Program-made: the position numbers and the translations under genes
Assembly (NCBI GenBank): GCA_016839875.1
Contig: JAEOTK010000317.1
Coordinates: 1 to 5,053, forward strand
DNA: 5,053 nucleotides
Reading direction: 5' to 3'
From: Candidatus Heimdallarchaeota archaeon
GTDB lineage: Archaea > Asgardarchaeota > Heimdallarchaeia > Heimdallarchaeales > Heimdallarchaeaceae
Notes under the pieces: model-generated
Database searches by the model: none
Seen by the model: the letters and a program-made list of their open reading frames with translations, nothing else
What the model was told of the DNA's origin: nothing
Part shown: positions 1 to 4,619 of the stretch, one piece after another
Layout of the letters: every line of letters starts with the position of its first letter
Numbering within the stretch: the first letter of the stretch is position 1

Positions 1-494
1 GAAAAGAATTCTTCTATTTTATGTACAGCTTCATTCATCATTATGCTTTGTAGATTTGAAACAAAATGGAAATAATGCTTTTGTAAGGGAATCTCTCTTA
101 GTTTCTCTGCAGAGAGGAGTCTATCCAACGAATACTTTTCAAGTTCCTCTTCAGAATCTAGTTTATCTTTAATTTCTTCCTCAATTTTTGCTATTTGATC
201 ATCCATTGCTTGATTATAAGCATCATATGTTTTCTTTATTTGCGGTGACAGTTTGTAGAATTTTCCCCAACTGTCCTCAGATTTTTTACTGTCAAAAACA
301 ATTATCCCATTATCTTTTAATTTTCTAATATAACGAAGTGTAGTGCTTTCAGGTTTATCAAGCATAACTGCTAGTTTCTTCAGATTAAGTGATTCAAACC
401 AATTTAATGCAGTTACAATTCCAAACTCAATTTCATCAGTAACCAAAGCAAAATAATTTTCTTTGACTTTCTTAAGATCTTTACTCTTACTCAT
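1..494 (-). CDS. Winged-helix (ArsR/MarR-like) transcriptional regulator, 3' end outside window
   Basis: This is an open minus-strand frame from ATG (494-492) to the left edge, giving 164 complete codons with no stop, so the C-terminus is missing. Residues about 20-82 look like a winged helix-turn-helix. There is a first helix (20-34), a second helix LKKLAVMLD (38-46), a recognition helix in PESTTLRYIRKLKDNGII (48-65), and a wing ending in WGKFYKLSP (76-84), which is the usual '...YKLTP' end of ArsR/MarR-type domains. Residues about 85-120 are highly charged and probably form a coiled-coil or dimerisation helix. The gene is divergent from the MFS exporter at 656, and the gap holds a long palindrome, the usual arrangement for a local regulator of an exporter. 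The ligand is unknown. The winged-helix call is by eye and family assignment is loose. The start is supported by a TATA-like element about 35 bp upstream. Confidence 0.8.
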   Translation of the reverse strand, partial: MSKSKDLKKVKENYFALVTDEIEFGIVTALNWFESLNLKKLAVMLDKPESTTLRYIRKLKDNGIIVFDSKKSEDSWGKFYKLSPQIKKTYDAYNQAMDDQIAKIEEEIKDKLDSEEELEKYSLDRLLSAEKLREIPLQKHYFHFVSNLQSIMMNEAVHKIEEFF

Positions 495-525
495 GAATAT
501 TCACAATTAAACATATATCAATACA

Positions 526-539
526 TTTTAAAAGTTTTT
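526..539 (-). promoter_or_regulatory. BRE/TATA promoter of the winged-helix regulator
   Basis: Read on the minus strand, AAAAAC (BRE-like, 539-534) is followed by TTTTAAAA (533-526). A start site about 25 bp from the TATA centre falls near 503-505, leaving a leader of roughly 10 nt before the ATG at 494. No Shine-Dalgarno sequence is visible, which fits a nearly leaderless archaeal mRNA. Confidence 0.55.
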
Positions 540-541
540 CC

Positions 542-563
542 ATTTTGAAATTAATTTCATAAT
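542..563. promoter_or_regulatory. 22-bp near-perfect palindrome, probable shared operator
   Basis: The core TGAAATTAATTTCA (546-559) is a perfect 14-bp palindrome. Bases 542-544 (ATT) pair with 561-563 (AAT), and the only mismatch is the T/T at 545/560. Its centre (552.5) lies almost midway between the two divergent TATA boxes, 23 bp from one and 25 bp from the other, and abuts both BRE regions. That position suits a dimeric winged-helix protein acting on both promoters, most simply the regulator encoded at 494-1. Whether binding activates or represses cannot be told from sequence. Confidence 0.6.
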
Positions 564-566
564 GAG

Positions 567-581
567 AGAAATATTTATATA
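567..581 (+). promoter_or_regulatory. BRE/TATA promoter of the first MFS exporter
   Basis: A purine-rich BRE-like GAGAAAT precedes TTTATATA (574-581). The expected transcription start is near 603. The ATG at 581-583 overlaps this TATA box, so it would lie upstream of the transcript. This argues for the internal start at 656. Confidence 0.55.
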
Positions 582-598
582 TGCCTCAGGGACAATGT

Positions 599-646
599 AT
601 TTCAGAACGGAATTTCTTTCATTTTGGAAGATATTCTAAAACGGAA
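599..646 (+). repeat. Two 14-bp imperfect direct repeats in the exporter leader
   Basis: Bases 599-612 (ATTTCAGAACGGAA) and 633-646 (ATTCTAAAACGGAA) agree at 11 of 14 positions, including an identical AACGGAA, and are offset by 34 bp (a little over three helical turns). Between them, 615-620 and 626-631 can form a 6-bp hairpin with one G-U pair. The repeats lie between the inferred transcription start and the start codon. They could be a downstream repressor site, an RNA element or chance. The second copy also supplies GGAAG, a weak ribosome-binding sequence 8 nt before the ATG at 656. Confidence 0.35.
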
Positions 647-655
647 GTAGTAAAA

Positions 656-2047
656 ATGAATGAAAAAAATTCAGAAAACCTGAATGAAGTTGAAAAGAAG
701 AAACCTAATGCAATAGTATTGTTGAAAAATAGAGATTTCTCAGCATTGTTCTTTGGAGGTTTCATTTCAAATATAGGTACCTGGTTCACAATGGTTGCGG
801 TTATATTTCTTGCTCTTCAGTTTACCGAGAATCTATCTCAAACTGAAGCAACACAAGCAGTTGCTTTGTTAACTACATGTTCATTAATCCCTATGCTAGT
901 TCTTGGTCCCTTAGCTGGAGCATTAGTAGATAAGTTTGATAGAAAGAAAGTGATGTTCTTTGCAGATCTGCTAGGAGCAGGAGCAGCCTTCGCATTATTT
1001 TTCTCAACACAGATGTGGCATTTATATCTATTTCAGATATTCAGTAGTAGTGTAAAGCAATTCTTCTATCCAGCAAGAATGGCAAGTATTCCAAGAATAG
1101 CTAAGCAAGATCAACTACTTACTGCAAATGGATTTATTCAAACAACAAACCAGATTGCAAGAATGATAGGACCATTGCTTGCAGGATTCATTGCCGCAGC
1201 TCTAGGCTTAAAGATTGCCTTTCTTTTTGATGCAGGAACATACATCATATCAGCTATACTGATTATTATCATAAGAACAGATCTTAAACCAAAGCAAAAT
1301 GGAGAAAGAGTTAATGTAAAATCAGTTCTTGTTGGCATGAAAGATGGATTCACTCTCACATTTAGAGATAAAATCATAAGCTTTCTAGTAATCACATTTG
1401 GATTGACAATTTTAGCTATAGGTGCGATTGATCCAGTAGCAATACCTTATCTAAACTTCGAGTTTGGTTTAGGTGAAAAAGACTTCGGAATGATGATGAG
1501 TTTTTCAGCTGTAAGTGGTGTAATAGCAGCTGTTATTCTCACGGCAAAAGGAAAGCTAAGGAACAAACTCAATTTCATGTCGGTTGCAATTGTTGCACTC
1601 GGAGTATCAGTAGCTTTACTAGCCTTCGCCCCATTTGCCCCTGGACCAATAGTTTGGTTATACTTGGGAATGTGTTTAATAGGCTTTACAAATGTAGGTT
1701 TCAGTATTCCTTTCTCAACACTTTTACAGTCTATAATTAGGAATGAGAATCTTGGAAAAGTTAGTGGAGTAATTGACACCATAATGACTGCTTCTTCATT
1801 AATAGCTTCATTGTTAGCAGTTGCACTAACTGGATATATTTCAATAAGTGTTCTTTTAGGAATCGTAGCTGCGATAGTTTTAATCGCAGGAATAGGATCG
1901 TTAGTATTCATTAGAGTTAAGAATTTAGATATGATTGCAAGAAGAAGAGAAAACGAAATGAAACCAGAAGATGCTGAAATAACAGAAATAATAGTTGATG
2001 AAAAAGACACTCAGGAAGCACCAATTTTTGTTCCCTCTTCAGATTAA
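656..2047 (+). CDS. MFS transporter, probable drug/metabolite exporter (paralog 1)
   Basis: This is an integral membrane protein of 463 aa, predicted to move a small molecule across the cytoplasmic membrane by proton antiport, as is common in this family. About 12 hydrophobic segments are visible between residues 30 and 420. The MFS motif A appears between TM2 and TM3 as G88-x-L-V-D-K-F-D-R-K-K-V. A polar loop (about 207-238) separates the two six-helix halves, and an acidic cytoplasmic tail (about 421-463) ends the protein. The pattern resembles the MFS_3/EntS-MefA-like exporters, but the substrate is unknown. The frame is open from an ATG at 581, but that codon lies inside the TATA box. The ATG at 656 gives an N-terminus (MNEKN...VEKKKPNA) that matches the paralog at 3122 (MNQQD...VEEKKPNA) in length and sequence. 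It is transcribed away from the winged-helix regulator, its likely controller. Confidence 0.88.
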   Translation: MNEKNSENLNEVEKKKPNAIVLLKNRDFSALFFGGFISNIGTWFTMVAVIFLALQFTENLSQTEATQAVALLTTCSLIPMLVLGPLAGALVDKFDRKKVMFFADLLGAGAAFALFFSTQMWHLYLFQIFSSSVKQFFYPARMASIPRIAKQDQLLTANGFIQTTNQIARMIGPLLAGFIAAALGLKIAFLFDAGTYIISAILIIIIRTDLKPKQNGERVNVKSVLVGMKDGFTLTFRDKIISFLVITFGLTILAIGAIDPVAIPYLNFEFGLGEKDFGMMMSFSAVSGVIAAVILTAKGKLRNKLNFMSVAIVALGVSVALLAFAPFAPGPIVWLYLGMCLIGFTNVGFSIPFSTLLQSIIRNENLGKVSGVIDTIMTASSLIASLLAVALTGYISISVLLGIVAAIVLIAGIGSLVFIRVKNLDMIARRRENEMKPEDAEITEIIVDEKDTQEAPIFVPSSD

Positions 2048-2075
2048 ATTTTTCTTTTTTTTTTCTTTCTTTTTA
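2048..2075 (+). terminator. T-rich archaeal terminator after the first exporter
   Basis: Immediately after the stop codon there are about 28 bases that are almost all T with three C interruptions, and no hairpin precedes them. Oligo-T tracts without a stem are the typical archaeal termination signal. Confidence 0.7.
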
Positions 2076-2092
2076 CTATATAGTTATAAATT
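2076..2092 (+). promoter_or_regulatory. TATA-type promoter of the 2H-phosphoesterase gene
   Basis: The AT-only stretch TATATAGTTATAAATT offers two overlapping TATA boxes, with TTATAAA (2084-2090) the better placed. A start about 25 bp downstream falls at or just before the ATG at 2114. No Shine-Dalgarno sequence precedes that ATG, so the mRNA is probably leaderless or nearly so. Confidence 0.5.
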
Positions 2093-2113
2093 AATAAAAT
2101 CTAGATTTATATT

Positions 2114-2677
2114 ATGTATCGCTGTTTGTGCCATTATCCAAAAATAGATACAACAAAAATCGAGAATTTCCGAAGAAAATATGATTTTACATTTAATGCA
2201 GTTAGAGCTCATATTACAATAGTTTTTCCATGTAAAGAGGATAAAGAGGAAATTTCAAAGCACGTTAAAAACGTCTTAAGTAGATGGGATCCTTTTGAAG
2301 TCACTCTGGAAGGATTTACATTAAGCAGGGATTATTGGTTATTTCTTACTTTAAGTAAAGGAAACGACATCATAACTGATTTGTATAAAGATTTGTATCA
2401 AGGAATCTTATCTCCTTATAGAAGACTGAATTTACTATTACCACATATTGGTTTGGGATATTTTGCAAGAAAAGAGGATCAGTCAGATTTTGAAAACTAT
2501 GGAGAATTGCTTGATTATAAAGAAAAAATAGTTTTTGATGAACAGAAATATCAAGATGCACTATCAGAAGCTAAAAATCTGAATCTAGTTTATCCAATCA
2601 CAATAGATGAATTTACATTGGTTGATTTAAACAAAACTTTCACTTTATCAAAGGATGTAGAGACTATTCTATTATAG
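2114..2677 (+). CDS. 2H phosphoesterase / '2'-5' RNA ligase' family protein
   Basis: This 187-aa protein is in the usual size range for the 2H superfamily, whose members hydrolyse or join 2',3'-cyclic or 2'-5' phosphodiester bonds in RNA and nucleotides. Two histidine motifs are visible. The first is the classical H33-I-T35-I, inside RAHITIVFP. The second is H111-I-G113-L, inside PHIGLGYF, where the usual Thr/Ser is replaced by Gly. The spacing of about 78 residues fits the two-lobed fold. The second motif is atypical, so catalysis by the standard mechanism is likely but not assured, and no symbol is given. It has its own promoter after a T-rich terminator, so it is probably a single-gene unit and need not be linked in function to the flanking exporters. 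No frameshift or truncation is seen. Confidence 0.82.
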   Translation: MYRCLCHYPKIDTTKIENFRRKYDFTFNAVRAHITIVFPCKEDKEEISKHVKNVLSRWDPFEVTLEGFTLSRDYWLFLTLSKGNDIITDLYKDLYQGILSPYRRLNLLLPHIGLGYFARKEDQSDFENYGELLDYKEKIVFDEQKYQDALSEAKNLNLVYPITIDEFTLVDLNKTFTLSKDVETILL

Positions 2678-2741
2678 ATAATCTAATTACGTAAATCTGT
2701 TTGATTTAAACCAATAAGCTTAAATCTTTCACAACATGTTT

Positions 2742-2762
2742 AATTGATTTGAGTAATCAATT
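2742..2762. repeat. 8-bp perfect inverted repeat (dyad or hairpin)
   Basis: AATTGATT (2742-2749) and AATCAATT (2755-2762) are exact complements around a 5-base spacer (TGAGT). It lies 65 bp after the phosphoesterase stop and 40-50 bp before the TATA-like boxes of the next operon. It may be an operator for a dimeric regulator or a weak 3' hairpin of the upstream gene. No strong T-tract follows, so an operator is slightly favoured. The flanking bases 2678-2741 show no gene or other clear element. Confidence 0.4.
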
Positions 2763-2766
2763 GCAT

Positions 2767-2798
2767 TCTTAAACTGCCTTCATAACCTCTTAAACTGC
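2767..2798. promoter_or_regulatory. Tandem 11-bp direct repeat with 21-bp period, probable regulator sites
   Basis: TCTTAAACTGC occurs exactly at 2767-2777 and again at 2788-2798. The start-to-start distance of 21 bp is two turns of B-DNA, so proteins bound to both would sit on the same face. The second copy ends 4 bp before the TTTTAAAA element at 2803, the place where archaeal activators often bind upstream of the BRE. No equivalent copy was seen in front of the first exporter, so the two exporters probably have different controls. Confidence 0.5.
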
Positions 2799-2802
2799 TG
2801 AA

Positions 2803-2821
2803 TTTTAAAATTCCTTAATAA
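2803..2821 (+). promoter_or_regulatory. TATA-like promoter of the tiny-gene/exporter operon
   Basis: There are two candidate boxes: TTTTAAAA (2803-2810) and TTAATAAA (2814-2821). The first predicts a start near 2832 and the second one near 2843, at the ATG of the first tiny gene. Either gives a leader of 0-11 nt, consistent with the lack of a Shine-Dalgarno sequence there. Which box is used cannot be decided by eye. Confidence 0.45.
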
Positions 2822-2842
2822 ACATGATTCTAACTGTAATTC

Positions 2843-2977
2843 ATGAATAAAAAGAACAAATTCGAAAGATTAAGAGAAAAAAACGTGCTTGAATCTAGAT
2901 ATTGGTCACTTGGTGGGCACATCTGTTCAGTGTTCTTTTATTCAGTGACCAATCAAGAAAGTATTAGAAAAAACTAA
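2843..2977 (+). CDS. Tiny protein A, 44 aa, YWSLxGxxC motif
   Basis: This short frame begins at ATG 2843 with a probable leaderless start and encodes 44 residues. The N-terminus is basic (MNKKNKFERLREKN), followed by L16-E-S-R-Y20-W-S-L-G-G-H-I-C28-S-V, a short hydrophobic/aromatic run (VFFYSV) and a polar end (ESIRKN). The next frame encodes a related 42-aa protein sharing Y-W-S-L-x-G-x-x-C-[ST]-V and a later [ST]-[IL]-R-K. Codons in the shared block mostly differ at synonymous positions (TCA/TCT, CTT/TTA, GGG/GGA, GTG/GTT, AGA/AGG, AAA/AAG), which indicates selection on the peptide. I do not recognise the family. It is too short for a confident membrane helix and has a single Cys. It is the first cistron of an operon with tiny protein B and the second exporter, with 10 nt to the next start. 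It could be an exporter partner or a regulatory leader peptide. Confidence 0.65.
   Translation: MNKKNKFERLREKNVLESRYWSLGGHICSVFFYSVTNQESIRKN
2901..2953 (+). repeat. 10-bp perfect inverted repeat inside tiny gene A
   Basis: ATTGGTCACT (2901-2910) is exactly complementary to AGTGACCAAT (2944-2953). Within the 33-base loop, GGGCAC (2915-2920) can pair with GTGTTC (2930-2935), including two G-U pairs, which would make a two-level hairpin in the mRNA. The outer 5' arm begins within the Tyr-Trp codons of the conserved motif. It may be an RNA switch read by translating ribosomes, or a DNA dyad. Confidence 0.5.
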
Positions 2978-2983
2978 GGTGAT
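2978..2983 (+). promoter_or_regulatory. Strong Shine-Dalgarno site deciding the start of tiny protein B
   Basis: GGTGAT directly follows the TAA of tiny gene A and matches the archaeal/bacterial anti-SD complement (AGGAGGTGAT). Two ATGs follow: 2984 abuts the site and gives only a 13-residue frame, while 2988 is 4 nt away and opens tiny protein B. The same GTGATxTGAATG arrangement recurs at the second exporter's start. Confidence 0.65.
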
Positions 2984-2987
2984 ATGA

Positions 2988-3116
2988 ATGAAAGGAAAAT
3001 TAATCAAATCTCAAAGAAAAATTGAAGTACAATATTGGTCTTTATTTGGACAGACCTGTACAGTTTTATCTCAAAGAGAGAATACACTAAGGAAGTATAA
3101 AGTAAGTAAAGAGTGA
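2988..3116 (+). CDS. Tiny protein B, 42 aa, YWSLxGxxC motif (paralog of A)
   Basis: This 42-residue frame is basic and has the conserved block E13-V-Q-Y16-W-S-L-F-G-Q-T-C24-T-V in its middle and T-L-R-K further on. It lacks about three codons relative to tiny protein A just after the conserved block. A strong ribosome site precedes it, and its TGA stop (3114-3116) lies inside the SD-like sequence of the exporter that starts 6 nt later, so translation of the two is probably coupled. There is no signal peptide or clear membrane helix. The function is unrecognised. The tandem duplication, tight packing and retained motif argue that it is a real gene rather than a chance frame. Possible roles are a small accessory protein of the exporter, or a stalling leader peptide that sets exporter output. 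Nothing visible identifies a ligand. Confidence 0.68.
   Translation: MKGKLIKSQRKIEVQYWSLFGQTCTVLSQRENTLRKYKVSKE
3037..3056 (+). repeat. 5-bp inverted repeat inside tiny gene B
   Basis: GGTCT (3037-3041) pairs with AGACC (3052-3056) across a 10-base loop. It starts at the same Trp-Ser codons as the longer repeat in tiny gene A. An 8-bp palindrome CTGTACAG (3056-3063) follows directly. Alone this would be unremarkable. Its matching position in both tiny genes is the reason to list it. Confidence 0.25.
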
Positions 3117-3117
3117 T
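3111..3117 (+). promoter_or_regulatory. SD-like site of the second exporter overlapping the stop of tiny gene B
   Basis: GAGTGAT lies 4 nt before the ATG at 3122 and contains the TGA that ends tiny gene B. The overlap suggests the terminating ribosome helps start exporter translation. Confidence 0.5.
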
Positions 3118-3121
3118 TTGA

Positions 3122-4567
3122 ATGAATCAACAAGATGATCACTCAACACTCATTCAAGTTGAAGAAAAAAAACCTAATGCTTTATCCCTTCTGAAAAGCT
3201 GGGATTTTTCTGCCTTATTTCTAGGAGGGTTTATCTCAAACATAGGTTCGTACTTCACTAGCATAGCAATAGTGTTTTTTGCTTTAGAAATAACAGATAA
3301 CCTAACAGCTACTGAAGCAACTAGATTAATTGCATTAATGACTACTTTTTCGCTAATTCCCGTTTTTGTATTAGGTCCAATAGCTGGTGTATTAGTAGAT
3401 AAGTTTGATAGAAAAAAAGTGATGATTCTTGCGGATTTATTTGCAGCTGGAGCAATCATAGCACTTATGTTTGCATCTCAAATGTGGCATTTATATTTAA
3501 TATTCTTCTTGAACTCTTCAGTACGACAATTCTTCTACCCAGCTAAAACTGCCTCAATTCCAAGAATTGTTAAACAAGATCAATTACTCTCAGCAAATGG
3601 TTTTATTCAAACCTCATCCAGTATCTCTCGATTAATTGGTCCCCTACTTGCAGGCTTTTTGATTGAGTTTTTTGGTTTGAGATCAGCATTCATAGTTGAT
3701 GCAAGCACTTTCATATTCTCAGCTGTTATGATTTTTATGATAAGAAAAGATCTAAAACCTAAGGATGATGGAGAGAAATTATCCTTAAGAAATGTAGCTA
3801 CAGGATTGAAAGAAGGTTTTAAGATATCATTTGGAGATAAAATCATTACTTTTGTTTTGATATTATTCTCATTTACAATCCTATTGGTTGGAATGGTTGA
3901 TCCACTTATCGTCCCTTACATGAATTTTGCGTTTGGTTTGGGAGAGAAAGAGTTTGGTATGCTTATGAGTTTCTCAGCTGTTAGTGGTATAATTGCAGCA
4001 GTTATTCTTTCGATCAAAGGGCAGCTTAAGAAGAAACTAACATTCATGACTGCATCAATAATTATTGCTAGCTTTTGCTTGGCATTTATAGGTTTAGCAA
4101 CTATTCTTCCAGGAGGATATATTTGGTTATATGTTGGATTTGCATTAGTTGGTATGATGAATGTTGGATTTAGTATTCCCTTCTCCACATTACTGCAATC
4201 AATAATAAAGAATGAAAATCTTGGGAAGGTTAGTGGTGTTATTGATACTGTAATAACTGGAGCATCACTTCTTGCATCTACTATTGCTGCAGCATTAGCA
4301 GGAGTTGTTTCGATTAGTATAATTTTCGGTATAATAGCAGCTTTAATTGCAGTTGCAGGAGCAGTAGGATTACTTTACATTAAGTCAACAAAACTAGATA
4401 AACAAGCTCAAATCCGCGAAGAAGAGATGAAATATCTCAAAGAACTTGAGGAAATAGAGAAGAAATCTGTTAAAAGCGAAGAAGATTTTGAGAGAATCGC
4501 TGAGATCACCTTAGAACAGATTAAAATTGAGGAGGCTCAAGGGTCTCCTCAACCCTCTATTGATTAA
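3122..4567 (+). CDS. MFS transporter, probable drug/metabolite exporter (paralog 2)
   Basis: This 481-aa, 12-segment membrane transporter is collinear with the exporter at 656-2047 and by eye identical at well over half of the positions. Shared blocks include DFSALF-GGFISNIG near TM1, motif A (G86-x3-G-V-L-V-D-K-F-D-R-K-K-V), SQMWHLYL, QFFYPA, ASIPRI-KQDQLL-ANGFIQT, SFSAVSG, NVGFSIPFSTLLQSII and NENLGKVSGVIDT. The tail differs: residues about 421-470 are a long Lys/Glu-rich stretch (EEEMKYLKELEEIEKK), probably a cytoplasmic coiled-coil, where paralog 1 has a short acidic tail. It is the third cistron of an operon with two tiny genes, 5 nt after the second, and likely translationally coupled to it. 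The substrate is unknown. The pair probably arose by duplication, with the second copy now under separate control. Confidence 0.9.
   Translation: MNQQDDHSTLIQVEEKKPNALSLLKSWDFSALFLGGFISNIGSYFTSIAIVFFALEITDNLTATEATRLIALMTTFSLIPVFVLGPIAGVLVDKFDRKKVMILADLFAAGAIIALMFASQMWHLYLIFFLNSSVRQFFYPAKTASIPRIVKQDQLLSANGFIQTSSSISRLIGPLLAGFLIEFFGLRSAFIVDASTFIFSAVMIFMIRKDLKPKDDGEKLSLRNVATGLKEGFKISFGDKIITFVLILFSFTILLVGMVDPLIVPYMNFAFGLGEKEFGMLMSFSAVSGIIAAVILSIKGQLKKKLTFMTASIIIASFCLAFIGLATILPGGYIWLYVGFALVGMMNVGFSIPFSTLLQSIIKNENLGKVSGVIDTVITGASLLASTIAAALAGVVSISIIFGIIAALIAVAGAVGLLYIKSTKLDKQAQIREEEMKYLKELEEIEKKSVKSEEDFERIAEITLEQIKIEEAQGSPQPSID
4527..4552 (+). repeat. 8-bp inverted repeat in the last codons of the second exporter
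   Basis: TTGAGGAG (4527-4534) pairs with CTCCTCAA (4545-4552) across a 10-base loop. Its TGAGGAG and CTCCTCA arms are identical to the arms of the terminator hairpin 60 bp downstream, so the four segments could pair in alternative combinations in the mRNA. Confidence 0.4.
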
Positions 4568-4586
4568 GATGCATTTATTTCTCTTT

Positions 4587-4618
4587 TTACTGAGGAGAAA
4601 CATTACTCTCCTCAGTAA
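4587..4618. terminator. 12-bp perfect hairpin between convergent genes
   Basis: TTACTGAGGAGA (4587-4598) and TCTCCTCAGTAA (4607-4618) are exact complements with an 8-base loop. The hairpin begins 19 bp after the exporter stop and 1 bp beyond the stop of the opposing gene, so it can cap both mRNAs. A T-rich run (4574-4588) just before it is a conventional archaeal terminator for the exporter. On the minus strand no T-tract follows, so there the stem more likely protects the 3' end. Confidence 0.65.
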
Positions 4619-4619
4619 T

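Noticed and set aside
562..639. Short frame (25 codons) just upstream of the first exporter as a leader peptide
   Set aside because: Its first ATG precedes the TATA box, and it shows no similarity to the tiny proteins in that frame.
1138..2010. Minus-strand frames of 85 and 187 codons opposite the first exporter
   Set aside because: They lie antisense to a clear MFS gene, have no promoter or family features, and mirror the hydrophobic codon pattern of the sense strand.
2370..2561. 63-codon minus-strand frame opposite the phosphoesterase
   Set aside because: It is an antisense shadow of a well-supported gene with no independent signal.
2984..3025. 13-residue frame from the ATG directly abutting GGTGAT
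   Set aside because: There is no spacing to the ribosome site and no similarity to the neighbouring tiny protein. The ATG at 2988 gives a frame with a conserved motif.
3154..4188. Minus-strand frames of 101, 79 and 90 codons opposite the second exporter
   Set aside because: They are antisense shadows. Related frames occur opposite the first exporter only because the sense genes are paralogs.
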